A stretch of DNA of 8,042 bases from Ramlibacter sp. Its GTDB lineage: Bacteria; Pseudomonadota; Gammaproteobacteria; Burkholderiales; Burkholderiaceae_C. Both the position numbers and the translations under genes were made by a program. The stretch is taken from the NCBI GenBank assembly GCA_023701085.1, contig JAMPXR010000104.1, positions 1-8,042 on the forward strand. The letters are read 5' to 3'. A model generated the notes under the pieces. It ran no database searches. It was given only the letters and a program-made list of their open reading frames with translations, and had not been told where the DNA came from. Shown here piece after piece: positions 1 to 6,501 of the stretch (position 1 is its first letter; every line of letters starts with the position of its first letter).

Positions 1-199
1 CCGGCTGACGCCGCAGGAGGCGCTGGCCGGCGTCACGCGCCATGCGGCGCAGGCGCTTGGATTGCGCGACCGCGGCGTGCTGGCCCCCGGCATGCTGGCC
101 GACTTCGTCTTGTGGGACGTCCGGCGGCCCGCGCAACTGGCTTACGCGCTGGGCGCCAACCCCTGCATCCAGACCATCCATCACGGAGAGCCCCGATGA
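1..199 (+). CDS. hutI: Imidazolonepropionase, C-terminal end (partial)
   Basis: The last 65 codons of a gene that begins before the window, read from base 2 and ending in TGA at 197-199. The tail has the pattern typical of the end of HutI and related amidohydrolases: [19 protein letters not shown], then [11 protein letters not shown] and a final stretch containing GANPC. HutI is a cytoplasmic metal-dependent amidohydrolase that opens 4-imidazolone-5-propanoate to N-formimino-L-glutamate, the third step of histidine breakdown. The metal-binding and catalytic residues lie upstream and cannot be checked. Its stop overlaps the hutG start (ATGA, 4 bases), so the two genes are probably translationally coupled. 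The assignment as HutI rather than another amidohydrolase depends partly on the hutG and hutF genes that follow. Confidence 0.88.
   Translation, partial: RLTPQEALAGVTRHAAQALGLRDRGVLAPGMLADFVLWDVRRPAQLAYALGANPCIQTIHHGEPR
185..188 (+). promoter_or_regulatory. Ribosome binding site of hutG
   Basis: GGAG lies 7 bases before the ATG at 196, within the last codons of hutI. It supports the 196 start over the longer in-frame reading that begins at 112, and it fits coupled translation of hutI and hutG. Confidence 0.6.
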
Positions 200-996
200 G
201 TTTCACCTTGAGGAGCGGAACCTCCGCCCTGGTCATCAGCATGCCCCATGTGGGCACCGGGATTCCCGAGCCCTTGAGGGCTGATTACGTGCCGCGCGCG
301 CTGGCGGTGGAGGATACCGACTGGCACATCGATCGCCTGTACGCCTTTGCGGCGGAGCTCGGCGCCAGCGTGCTGCAGCCGCGCTATTCACGCTACGTGA
401 TCGACCTGAACCGGCCGCCGGACGATGCGCCCATGTACCCGGGAGCGTCCAACACCGAGCTGTGCCCCACGCATTTCTTCAACGGCGACAAGCTTTACCT
501 GCCGGGGCGCGAACCGGGGGCGGCTGAGAAGGCGCGCCGGCGCGAGCTGTTCTGGCAGCCGTACCACGACGCCCTCCGGGCCGAGCTGGGGCGGGTCAAG
601 GCGATTCACGGCCATGTGCTGCTGTGGGAGGCGCACAGCATCCGCTCGCGCATTCCGTGGCTGTTCGAAGGCGCCTTGCCGGGCCTGAACTTCGGCACGG
701 CCGACGGCGCCAGCGCCGACCCGTCGCTGGCCCGGGCCATCGAGGGCGTCTGTGCCGCGAACCCGGCGGTCAGCTACGTCGTCAACGGCCGCTTCAAGGG
801 CGGCTACATCACCCGGCATTACGGTGCGCCGCAGCAGGGCGTGCATGCCGTGCAGCTCGAAATGTGCCAGTCGCTGTACATGGAAGAGGAGCCGCCCTTC
901 GCCTACGACGAGCGCAAGGCCGGCGAGATCCAGCCGTGGATCGAGCGGCTGGTGCAGGAAAGCCTCGCGGCCTGCGGACGGGTCCATGGGAAATAA
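196..996 (+). CDS. hutG: N-formylglutamate deformylase (N-formylglutamate amidohydrolase)
   Basis: A 266-residue protein of normal length for HutG of the N-formylglutamate amidohydrolase family. It hydrolyses N-formyl-L-glutamate to L-glutamate and formate in the cytoplasm, the last step of the five-step histidine route. Visible family motifs are MPHVG (16-20), DTDWH (40-44), VIDLNRPP (68-75), WEAHSIRS (144-151), GGYITRHYG (202-210) and [11 protein letters not shown] (219-229); the conserved His, Asp and Glu residues in these probably bind metal and substrate. The ATG at 196 is chosen because a GGAG ribosome site lies 7 bases upstream, inside hutI, and because the protein then begins right before the first conserved block. 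An in-frame upstream extension to 112 has no homology-like content and would overlap hutI fully. The 3' end overlaps hutF by 11 bases. Confidence 0.95.
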   Translation: MSFTLRSGTSALVISMPHVGTGIPEPLRADYVPRALAVEDTDWHIDRLYAFAAELGASVLQPRYSRYVIDLNRPPDDAPMYPGASNTELCPTHFFNGDKLYLPGREPGAAEKARRRELFWQPYHDALRAELGRVKAIHGHVLLWEAHSIRSRIPWLFEGALPGLNFGTADGASADPSLARAIEGVCAANPAVSYVVNGRFKGGYITRHYGAPQQGVHAVQLEMCQSLYMEEEPPFAYDERKAGEIQPWIERLVQESLAACGRVHGK

Positions 997-2401
997 GCCG
1001 GACCGTTTCTTCGCCGCGCGGGCCTGGATCGACGGTGCCTGGGCGCGTGACGTCCTGCTGGAGGTCGATGCCGCGGGCCGCTGGTGCACCATCCAGGCCG
1101 GGGTCACGGCAGCGCAGCGCGCCGGCGCGGCGGTGCTCGACGGGCCGGTGCTGCCCGGCCTGGTCGATGCCCACAGCCACGCGTTCCAGCGCGCCATCGC
1201 CGGCCTCACGGAGCGCGCCGGCTCGGCGGGCGCGGCCGACGACTTCTGGAGCTGGCGCGACCGCATGTACTCGGCCGCCCTGCGCATCACGCCCGGCCAG
1301 CTCGAGAGCATCGCCGCGTTCCTGTACGCCGAGTTGCTGGCAGGCGGCTACACCCAGGTGTGCGATTTCCACTACCTTCACAACGCGCCCGATGGCCGGC
1401 CTTACGCCGACCCGCTGGAAATGTCGCTGGCGCTGGTGCGCGCGGCGCAGCGCGTGGGCATGGGCCTCACGCTGCTGCCGACGCTGTACATGCGCGCGGG
1501 CTTTGGCCAGGGCGGGCTGCGCGACGACCAGCGCCGCTTCGCGTCCACGCCGGACAGCATCGCGCGGCTGGTCGAAGGCGTGCAGCGGCAGGCCGGCAAC
1601 ACGCCGGCCATCAACCTGGGCGTGGCGATCCATTCGCTGCGCGCCGCCGATCCCTCCGCCATCGCCGAGGTGGCCGGCCTGGCCGCCCGGTCGGGCCTGC
1701 CGGTCCACATCCATGTCTCCGAGCAGGTGCAGGAGGTGCGCGACTGCGTGGCCCACACCGGCCAGCGCCCCATCGAGTGGTTGCTCGCGAACTTGCCGAT
1801 GGACGCGCGCTGGAATCTCGTGCACGCCACCCAGGCCGAGCCGGACGAACTGGCGGCCGTGCGTGCCAGCGGCGCCTCCATCGTGCTGTGCCCCAGCACC
1901 GAAGCGAACCTGGGCGACGGCGTGTTCGACCTTGCCGCCTACGCGGCCGGCCACTGGTCCATCGGGTCCGACAGCCATGTGACCCGCAGCTGGCCCGAAG
2001 AGCTGCGCCTGCTCGAGTACTCGCAACGCCTGGTGCGGCGCAAGCGCAATGTGGCGGCGGCGGTCGCGCAAGGCGAAAGCTCCGCCGCCGTGCTGTTCGA
2101 AGCCGCGTTGGCGGGCGGGGCCGCGGCCAGCGGCCAGCCGGTGGGCGCCGTGTCCCTGGGGCGACGGGCCGATTTCGTCGTGCTCGACGCGCAGTCGCCG
2201 GCGCTCCTGGGCGTGCCGGCCGACCACCTGCTGGATGCCCTGGTGTTCTCCAGCCCCGACGCGCGCTTCAAGGACGTGTATGTGGCCGGTCGCCGCACGC
2301 CGGCAGGCGCCGTCACCTCCCCCGCGCATGAGCTTGCCGGCCAGTGGGCTGGCATCGCGCAGGACTTCGCGCGCACCATGCGGGAGCTCTGGTCGAGCTA
2401 G
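986..2401 (+). CDS. hutF: Formimidoylglutamate deiminase
   Basis: A 471-residue amidohydrolase-superfamily enzyme, about the usual HutF length. It converts N-formimino-L-glutamate and water to N-formyl-L-glutamate and ammonia, the step that distinguishes the five-step Hut pathway from the four-step one, and it feeds HutG directly. The metal and catalytic set expected of the family is visible: H63 and H65 in DAHSHAF, H243 and E246 in HIHVSEQ, H280 in LVHATQ and D329 in GSDSHV. H216 in AIHSLRA is also typical. FWSWRDRMY (87-95) and CPSTEANLGDG (302-312) are further HutF-like blocks. The ATG at 986 lies in the last codons of hutG and leaves a short N-terminal beta segment of normal length. Longer in-frame starts from 752 would only be read-through of hutG in another frame. 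The ribosome site is weak, consistent with coupling to hutG. The gene appears to be the last of the hut operon. Confidence 0.95.
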   Translation: MGNKPDRFFAARAWIDGAWARDVLLEVDAAGRWCTIQAGVTAAQRAGAAVLDGPVLPGLVDAHSHAFQRAIAGLTERAGSAGAADDFWSWRDRMYSAALRITPGQLESIAAFLYAELLAGGYTQVCDFHYLHNAPDGRPYADPLEMSLALVRAAQRVGMGLTLLPTLYMRAGFGQGGLRDDQRRFASTPDSIARLVEGVQRQAGNTPAINLGVAIHSLRAADPSAIAEVAGLAARSGLPVHIHVSEQVQEVRDCVAHTGQRPIEWLLANLPMDARWNLVHATQAEPDELAAVRASGASIVLCPSTEANLGDGVFDLAAYAAGHWSIGSDSHVTRSWPEELRLLEYSQRLVRRKRNVAAAVAQGESSAAVLFEAALAGGAAASGQPVGAVSLGRRADFVVLDAQSPALLGVPADHLLDALVFSSPDARFKDVYVAGRRTPAGAVTSPAHELAGQWAGIAQDFARTMRELWSS

Positions 2402-2406
2402 GACCT

Positions 2407-2427
2407 GCCTGCCGGCGCCGGTCAGGC
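2407..2427. terminator. GC-rich hairpin between convergent hutF and nnr (possible bidirectional terminator)
   Basis: GCCTG at 2407-2411 pairs with CAGGC at 2423-2427. The inner CCGGCGCCGG palindrome (2412-2421) extends the stem, with one bulged T at 2422. It fills most of the 31-bp gap between two convergent stop codons, where a shared terminator would be expected. No T-run follows on either strand, so it is not a classical intrinsic terminator. It could act weakly, mark an RNA 3' end, or be chance in GC-rich DNA. Confidence 0.4.
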
Positions 2428-2432
2428 ACCCG

Positions 2433-3884
2433 TTACCTGGATCCCGGATCGATGCCGGCGCGACGGGCCAGCGCGCCAGCCGTCAATGCGTCACCCGCCG
2501 GCCATCGGTCGGCGGCCAGTCCATGGGCGTAGACGGCGCCGGTGGCCGCCTCGAGGGCGGATGCGCCGCCGGCGAGCCGCGCGGCGACCATGCCGGCGAG
2601 CACGTCGCCCGTGCCGGCGCTGGCCAGCCGCGCATTGCCGGTCGGGTTGATGGCGGGGGGCGCTTGCGGTGCTGCGATCACGGTGCCGGAGCCCTTGAGC
2701 ACGGCGACACAGCCGAAGCGCTGCGCCAGCTCGCGGGCCGCGGCCAGGCGGTCGCCCTGAACCTGCGCGGCCTCGCTGCCCAGCAGGCGCGCCGCTTCCA
2801 GAGGATGCGGGGTCAGCACCGTGGGCCGCTGGCGCCGCGATCGCGCCTGCAACAAGGTCTGCAGCTGCGTGTCGGCGGCGATGGCGTTGAGTCCGTCGGC
2901 GTCGATCACCAGGCTGCCCGCCGTGGACAGGACTTTCGGCAGCACGGCGCGGACCGCGTCGCCGCCGCCGCAGCCGCAGGCCACCGCCATGCCGCCCAGG
3001 GCCAGCGACTCCCATGGCCGCAGCATCAGCTCGGGCTGCGACGCATCGACCGCGAGCGATCCGCCGTCCAGCAGCGCGGCGAACACGCGTCCGGCGCCTC
3101 CGTGCAAAGCCGCCGATGCGGCCAGCAGGGCGGCGCCCGTCATGCCGGGCGCCCCGCCGATGACGGCCACGTCGCCATAGCTGCCCTTGTGCGATGCGTG
3201 GGGCCGAGGCGCGGCGGCCGGCGGCCCGGACAGCCAGGCGGTGGGCTCCTGCCTCGCATCGCCCGCGCCCAGGTCGTCGAACCAGACCTGGCCGGACGCG
3301 TCGCGCCCGCTGGCGGTGAACAGGCCGGGTTTCAGCGACAGCAGGCTCAGGGTGTGGGTCGCGGTGAGCGCGTGCCCGGCGCCGGTGTTCGCGTCCAGAC
3401 CGGAGGGCAGGTCCACCGAGAGCACCGGCGCGGCCGCGGCGCCCATCACGGCGGCCCAGTGGGCCATCGCGCCTTGCAGCGGCCGCGCGCCGCCCAGCCC
3501 GAGCAGCGCGTCGATCGCGAGGTCCCACTGGCGCGGCGCTTCGGCCGCGAATTCGACGCCGGCCTGGCGTGCCCGTTGCAGGGAAGCGGCCGCATCGGCT
3601 GGCGCCCGCGCTTCGTCCCCTGCCCAGGTGATCACAGGCTGCTTGCCCCATTGCCGCAGATGCATGGCGGCCTCGAAGCCGTCGCCGCCGTTGTTGCCGG
3701 GTCCGCAGGCGACCCAGATCGTGCGGGCATGCGGCGCCAGCGCCCGCGCCAGGCGCGCCACGGCCAGTCCGGCGCGCTGCATCAGCGTGTGCGGCGGCAG
3801 CCCCGAGGCGGCGGACTGCTCCAGCGCACGTGAGAGCGCGATGTCCAGCAGCGGCCAGGGGCGGTCGGGTGTGACGCGTTGCAT
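2433..3884 (-). CDS. nnr: Bifunctional NAD(P)H-hydrate epimerase / ADP-dependent NAD(P)H-hydrate dehydratase
   Basis: A 483-residue two-domain metabolite-repair enzyme, the usual length for the fused form. The N-terminal YjeF_N-type domain (about 1-215) interconverts the R and S forms of hydrated NAD(P)H. It carries GPGNNGGDG (61-69), DLAIDALLG (121-129) and VDLPSGLDANTG (157-168). The C-terminal ribokinase-like dehydratase domain (about 230-480) uses ADP to restore NAD(P)H. It carries HKGSYGDVAVIGG (232-244), VIDADGLNA (326-334), LTPHPLEAARL (357-367), LKGSGTVIA (396-404) and NPTGNARLASAGTGDVLAG (413-431), with the expected catalytic Asp at 427. The start ATG lies 12 bases after the tetR stop, so both genes are probably on one transcript. 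The ribosome site is weak. Nothing looks truncated. Its function is housekeeping and has no evident link to the hut genes it converges on. Confidence 0.95.
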   Translation of the reverse strand: MQRVTPDRPWPLLDIALSRALEQSAASGLPPHTLMQRAGLAVARLARALAPHARTIWVACGPGNNGGDGFEAAMHLRQWGKQPVITWAGDEARAPADAAASLQRARQAGVEFAAEAPRQWDLAIDALLGLGGARPLQGAMAHWAAVMGAAAAPVLSVDLPSGLDANTGAGHALTATHTLSLLSLKPGLFTASGRDASGQVWFDDLGAGDARQEPTAWLSGPPAAAPRPHASHKGSYGDVAVIGGAPGMTGAALLAASAALHGGAGRVFAALLDGGSLAVDASQPELMLRPWESLALGGMAVACGCGGGDAVRAVLPKVLSTAGSLVIDADGLNAIAADTQLQTLLQARSRRQRPTVLTPHPLEAARLLGSEAAQVQGDRLAAARELAQRFGCVAVLKGSGTVIAAPQAPPAINPTGNARLASAGTGDVLAGMVAARLAGGASALEAATGAVYAHGLAADRWPAGDALTAGALARRAGIDPGSR

Positions 3885-3896
3885 GCCGGGATTCTG

Positions 3897-4622
3897 TCAC
3901 CGCGGGCGGGGGGACCGCCGGCTGGGCGCGCCCGCGGCCGGACCTCGCGCCACCGGCGGCTGTCGGCCACCGGGCTTGCGCAATATGCCGTCGCGCAGGG
4001 TCGCGATGAACTGGCGCGCGATCTCGTCCGGCGAATAAGTCTGGCCCGGCCGGTACCACTGCCCGATCCAGCCCAGCGCGCCGGCGATCAGGAACGCGGT
4101 CATCTTGGGATCGCAGGGCGCGAGCGAGCCGTCGGCGACCCCCAGGGTCACCAGGCGCCGGAATTCGTTGTCGATGCCCGCCTTGAGCCGCCGGACTTCC
4201 TTGCGGCTGGCTGCCGGCAGTTCGTCGTCGTTCATGCGGATCACGCACATGCCGAAATCCATGGTCACGATATGCGCGTAGATGTTCATGCAGGACATCA
4301 GCTGGTCGATCGCGCTGCCGCCCGCGCTGCGGGTGGCCTCGATGCCGTCCAGCATCATCTGCAGGCCGCGGCGCACGCACTGGATGACGATGTCGTCCTT
4401 GTTCTTGACGTAGTAGTACAGCGTGGGTTTGCTGACGTGCAGGCGCGCCGCGATGTCGTCCAGCGACGTGGCATGAAAGCCGCGTTCATTGAAGAGCTGC
4501 GCCGCCGTGGAAAGCACCGCGTCCCGCTTGGCCTCCCGCTGCGCCTCCCGGTCGGGTGCGCGCCCCCACGGCGACGCCGGCGGGCGGGAGCGCGCTTGCG
4601 CGGCGGTCGGTTTCCTGGGCAT
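3897..4622 (-). CDS. TetR/AcrR-family transcriptional regulator
   Basis: A 241-residue regulator. A basic, proline-rich N-terminal arm (1-32) precedes a TetR DNA-binding domain (about 34-80). The helix-turn-helix reads SLDDIAARLHVSKPTLYYYV (53-72) and is followed by KNKDDI, a classic TetR arrangement. The rest (about 82-215) is the ligand and dimer domain. It includes GALGWIGQWYRPG (181-193) and TYSPDEIARQFIATLRDGIL (195-214), a form seen in regulators near acyl-CoA or transport genes in proteobacteria. A disordered Arg/Pro-rich tail (216-241) ends the protein. The first later ATG is at residue 90, beyond the DNA-binding domain, so 4622 is the only sensible ATG. It is divergent from livG and 12 bases upstream of nnr, so it likely represses the shared intergenic region, and its ligand is probably linked to the transported compound. 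The ligand cannot be named from the sequence. Confidence 0.9.
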   Translation of the reverse strand: MPRKPTAAQARSRPPASPWGRAPDREAQREAKRDAVLSTAAQLFNERGFHATSLDDIAARLHVSKPTLYYYVKNKDDIVIQCVRRGLQMMLDGIEATRSAGGSAIDQLMSCMNIYAHIVTMDFGMCVIRMNDDELPAASRKEVRRLKAGIDNEFRRLVTLGVADGSLAPCDPKMTAFLIAGALGWIGQWYRPGQTYSPDEIARQFIATLRDGILRKPGGRQPPVARGPAAGAPSRRSPRPR

Positions 4623-4673
4623 CGGCGGGGCTTGGGGAAAGTACGGATGTTGGCGGGAGGGGTGCCGACCAGA

Positions 4674-4703
4674 ATCCTACTTTCAAGTAACCAGTTTACG
4701 CAA
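4674..4703 (-). promoter_or_regulatory. Candidate sigma-70-like promoter for tetR-nnr
   Basis: Read on the minus strand, TTGCGT (4703 down to 4698) and TAGGAT (4679 down to 4674) are separated by 18 bases. They match three of six and four of six consensus bases. The -10 lies about 50 bases before the tetR start. This is a weak motif-only call, supported by its location in the AT-rich island. Confidence 0.35.
4687..4699. promoter_or_regulatory. Candidate TetR operator: imperfect palindrome GTAACCAGTTTAC
   Basis: GTAA at 4687-4690 is mirrored by TTAC at 4696-4699 about a centre at 4693, with one mismatched pair inside (C4691/T4695). It sits within the spacer of the candidate tetR promoter, where a bound repressor would block its own gene. 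The half sites are only four bases long, so chance is a real possibility. Confidence 0.35.
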
Positions 4704-4767
4704 TAGTCGAAATCCGGACCGCAGCGCCGTGGCGGGTTCGGCGGCGCCTCGCGGTCACAACGAATCG

Positions 4768-5622
4768 ATGGAGAGAGTCCCTGCGGACGCAAGCCCAGCC
4801 GCGCAGCCGATCCTGCAGGTCGAGGACATCACGCTCGCGTTCGGCGGCGTGCGCGCCCTCAGCGGAGTCGGCTTCGACGTGGCGCCGGGCACGATCACGG
4901 CGGTCATCGGGCCCAACGGCGCCGGCAAGACCTCGCTGTTCAACACCATCTCGGGCTTTTACCACCCGACGGGCGGACGGGTGCGCTTCAAGTCGCACGA
5001 CATCACGCGCACGCCGGCGCCGCAGCGCGCGCGGCTGGGGCTGGGCCGAAGCTTCCAGAACATCGCGCTGTTCCGCGGCATGACCGTGCTGGACAACATC
5101 AAGCTGGGGCGCCATGCGCACCTGAAGACCAACGTGCTGGACGCGCTGCTGTATGTGGGACGCGCGCGCCGCGAGGAAGCCGCGCTGCGCGCGGACATCG
5201 AGGAACGCATCATCGATTTCCTGGAGATCGACCACATCCGCAACGCGCCGGTGGCGGCCCTGCCGTACGGCCTGCAGAAACGCGTGGAAATGGCGCGCGC
5301 GCTGGCCATGCAGCCGCAGGTGCTGATGCTGGACGAACCCGTGGCCGGCATGAACCGCGAGGAAACCGAGGACATGGCGCGCTTCATCCTCGACGTGCGC
5401 GCCGAATGGGGCATCACGGTGCTCATGGTCGAGCACGACATGGGCATGGTGATGGACCTGTCCGACCACGTCGTGGTGCTCAATTTCGGGCGGGTCATCG
5501 CGCAGGGCGTGCCCGATGCGGTGCAGCGCGACCCGGAGGTGGTGCGCGCCTACCTGGGCGCCGGCGACGTGGGCGACCTGCGCGAGCGCTTTCGGCGCGC
5601 GCTGACGGCGCAGGGGGCCTGA
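4768..5622 (+). CDS. livG: Liv-type ABC transporter ATP-binding protein (LivG family)
   Basis: A 284-residue cytoplasmic ATPase subunit of a HAAT-family importer. Visible ABC motifs: Walker A GPNGAGKT (48-55), Q-loop Q97 in RSFQNIALF, a signature degenerate in its first part (LPYGLQKRVEMARAL, 165-179), Walker B VLMLDE (185-190) with E190 as the expected catalytic base, D-loop AGMN (193-196), and switch His223 in VEHD. The long insert between Q-loop and signature (about 110-160) is typical of LivG rather than LivF. After the usual AYLG end (261-264) comes a polar tail of about 20 residues. The ATG at 4768 gives a start about 14 residues before the first conserved strand; no strong ribosome site precedes it, and an upstream GTG cannot be excluded. 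The stop overlaps the livH start by one base. The substrate is not decided by this subunit. Confidence 0.92.
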   Translation: MERVPADASPAAQPILQVEDITLAFGGVRALSGVGFDVAPGTITAVIGPNGAGKTSLFNTISGFYHPTGGRVRFKSHDITRTPAPQRARLGLGRSFQNIALFRGMTVLDNIKLGRHAHLKTNVLDALLYVGRARREEAALRADIEERIIDFLEIDHIRNAPVAALPYGLQKRVEMARALAMQPQVLMLDEPVAGMNREETEDMARFILDVRAEWGITVLMVEHDMGMVMDLSDHVVVLNFGRVIAQGVPDAVQRDPEVVRAYLGAGDVGDLRERFRRALTAQGA

Positions 5623-6500
5623 TGGACTGGGCCTACCTGTTCGAGATCAGCTTGACGGGCATCGCCAGCGGCGGCCTGTACGCGCTCGCCGCCCTGGCAT
5701 TCGTGATCGTCTACAAGGCCACCAAGGTGGTGAACATCGCCATCGGCGAGGTGCTCATGATGGGCGCCTACCTGTTCTTCACCTTCGGCGCCACCATGGC
5801 ACTGCCATTGTGGGCCGCGGTCCCGGCGGCCGTGCTGGGCACGGGGCTGGTGGGCGCGATCATCGAGCGCACCATGATGCGGCCGCTGCTGGGCGAGCCG
5901 CCGATTTCCGCGTTCATGGTCACGGTCGGGCTGGCATCCGTCCTGATGGGGCTGGTCGAGATGATCTGGACCGCCGACCAACGGCGCCTGCCCGAGTTCA
6001 TGCCCAACAAGCCGGTGACGATCGGCGACGCATTCCTGGCGCCCAAGGTGTTTTATGGCGCGCTGCTGTCGGCTGTCCTGATCGTGGCGGTGCTGCTGGT
6101 GTTCCGCTACTGGCGCGGCGGCGTGGCGCTGCGCGCCACCGCGTCGGACCAGGCCGCCGCCTATTCGATGGGCATCAACGTGACGCGCGTGTTCTCGCTG
6201 TCCTGGGTGGTGGCGGGCATGATCGCGGCAGTCTCCGGCATCATCGTCGGCTCCATCGGCGGGATTTCCTCCACCATGGGCGTGTTCGGGCTCTCGGTGC
6301 TGGTGGTGGTGATCGTCGGCGGGCTGGACAGCGTGCTGGGCGCGCTGCTGGGCGGCCTGCTGATCGGATGGATCGAAGCCCTGGCCGGCGCCTACCTGGG
6401 CGGCGAATACAAGTTGCTGGCCACCTTCATCGTGCTGGTCGTGGTGCTGATGATCCGCCCCTACGGCCTGTTCGGCACGCACGAGATCGAGAGGCTGTGA
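5622..6500 (+). CDS. livH: Liv-type ABC transporter permease (LivH family)
   Basis: A 292-residue inner-membrane permease with about eight hydrophobic segments (for example 11-31, 43-58, 63-82, 97-117, 145-161, 191-211, 221-248 and 264-278). The N-terminal ASGGLYALAALAFVIVYKATKVVN block and the later RPYGLFG (279-285) place it in the LivH family. The cytoplasmic loop GGVALRATASDQAAAYSMG (166-184) is the EAA-like region that docks on the ATPase. The usual NFAQGE motif is replaced by NIAIGE (38-43), which may mark a separate subfamily. It pairs with LivM to form the translocation channel. The ATG overlaps the livG stop by one base (TGATG), with a G-run at 5613-5617 as ribosome site. Confidence 0.93.
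   Translation: MDWAYLFEISLTGIASGGLYALAALAFVIVYKATKVVNIAIGEVLMMGAYLFFTFGATMALPLWAAVPAAVLGTGLVGAIIERTMMRPLLGEPPISAFMVTVGLASVLMGLVEMIWTADQRRLPEFMPNKPVTIGDAFLAPKVFYGALLSAVLIVAVLLVFRYWRGGVALRATASDQAAAYSMGINVTRVFSLSWVVAGMIAAVSGIIVGSIGGISSTMGVFGLSVLVVVIVGGLDSVLGALLGGLLIGWIEALAGAYLGGEYKLLATFIVLVVVLMIRPYGLFGTHEIERL
6489..6494 (+). promoter_or_regulatory. Ribosome binding site deciding the GTG start of livM
   Basis: GAGAGG lies 7 bases before the GTG at 6502, inside the last codons of livH. No nearby ATG is in frame, so this site is the main argument for the GTG start. Confidence 0.6.
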
Positions 6501-6501
6501 C

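Larger units (their letters stand above)
4623..4767. promoter_or_regulatory. Divergent control region between tetR-nnr and the livGHM operon
   Basis: 145 bases without a gene. The segment 4671-4713 is about 65 percent A+T, in sharp contrast with the GC-rich surroundings, and should hold the promoter or promoters and the regulator site. A candidate tetR promoter and palindrome are listed separately. I found no convincing sigma-70 promoter reading toward livG (the best matches are three of six bases in the -10), nor a strong ribosome site before the livG ATG. Confidence 0.6.

Noticed and set aside
624..1982. Plus-strand open frame of 452 codons across hutG and hutF
   Set aside because: Out of frame with two well-supported enzymes and made of Arg/Ala/Cys-rich shadow sequence.
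809..2329. Minus-strand open frame of 506 codons antisense to hutF
   Set aside because: Composition is Arg/His/Gly-rich with no family motif, and hutF on the plus strand is complete with all metal ligands.
2049..3833. Plus-strand open frame of 594 codons from the hutF end through the antisense of nnr
   Set aside because: It crosses two unrelated genes and has no recognisable domain. Long open frames are common by chance at this GC content.
2491..4380. Minus-strand open frame of 629 codons spanning nnr and most of tetR
   Set aside because: It is in a different frame from both, has low-complexity Arg/Ala/Gly-rich composition without recognisable motifs, and the two genes in the correct frames have full family motifs. 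It is a shadow of GC-rich coding DNA.
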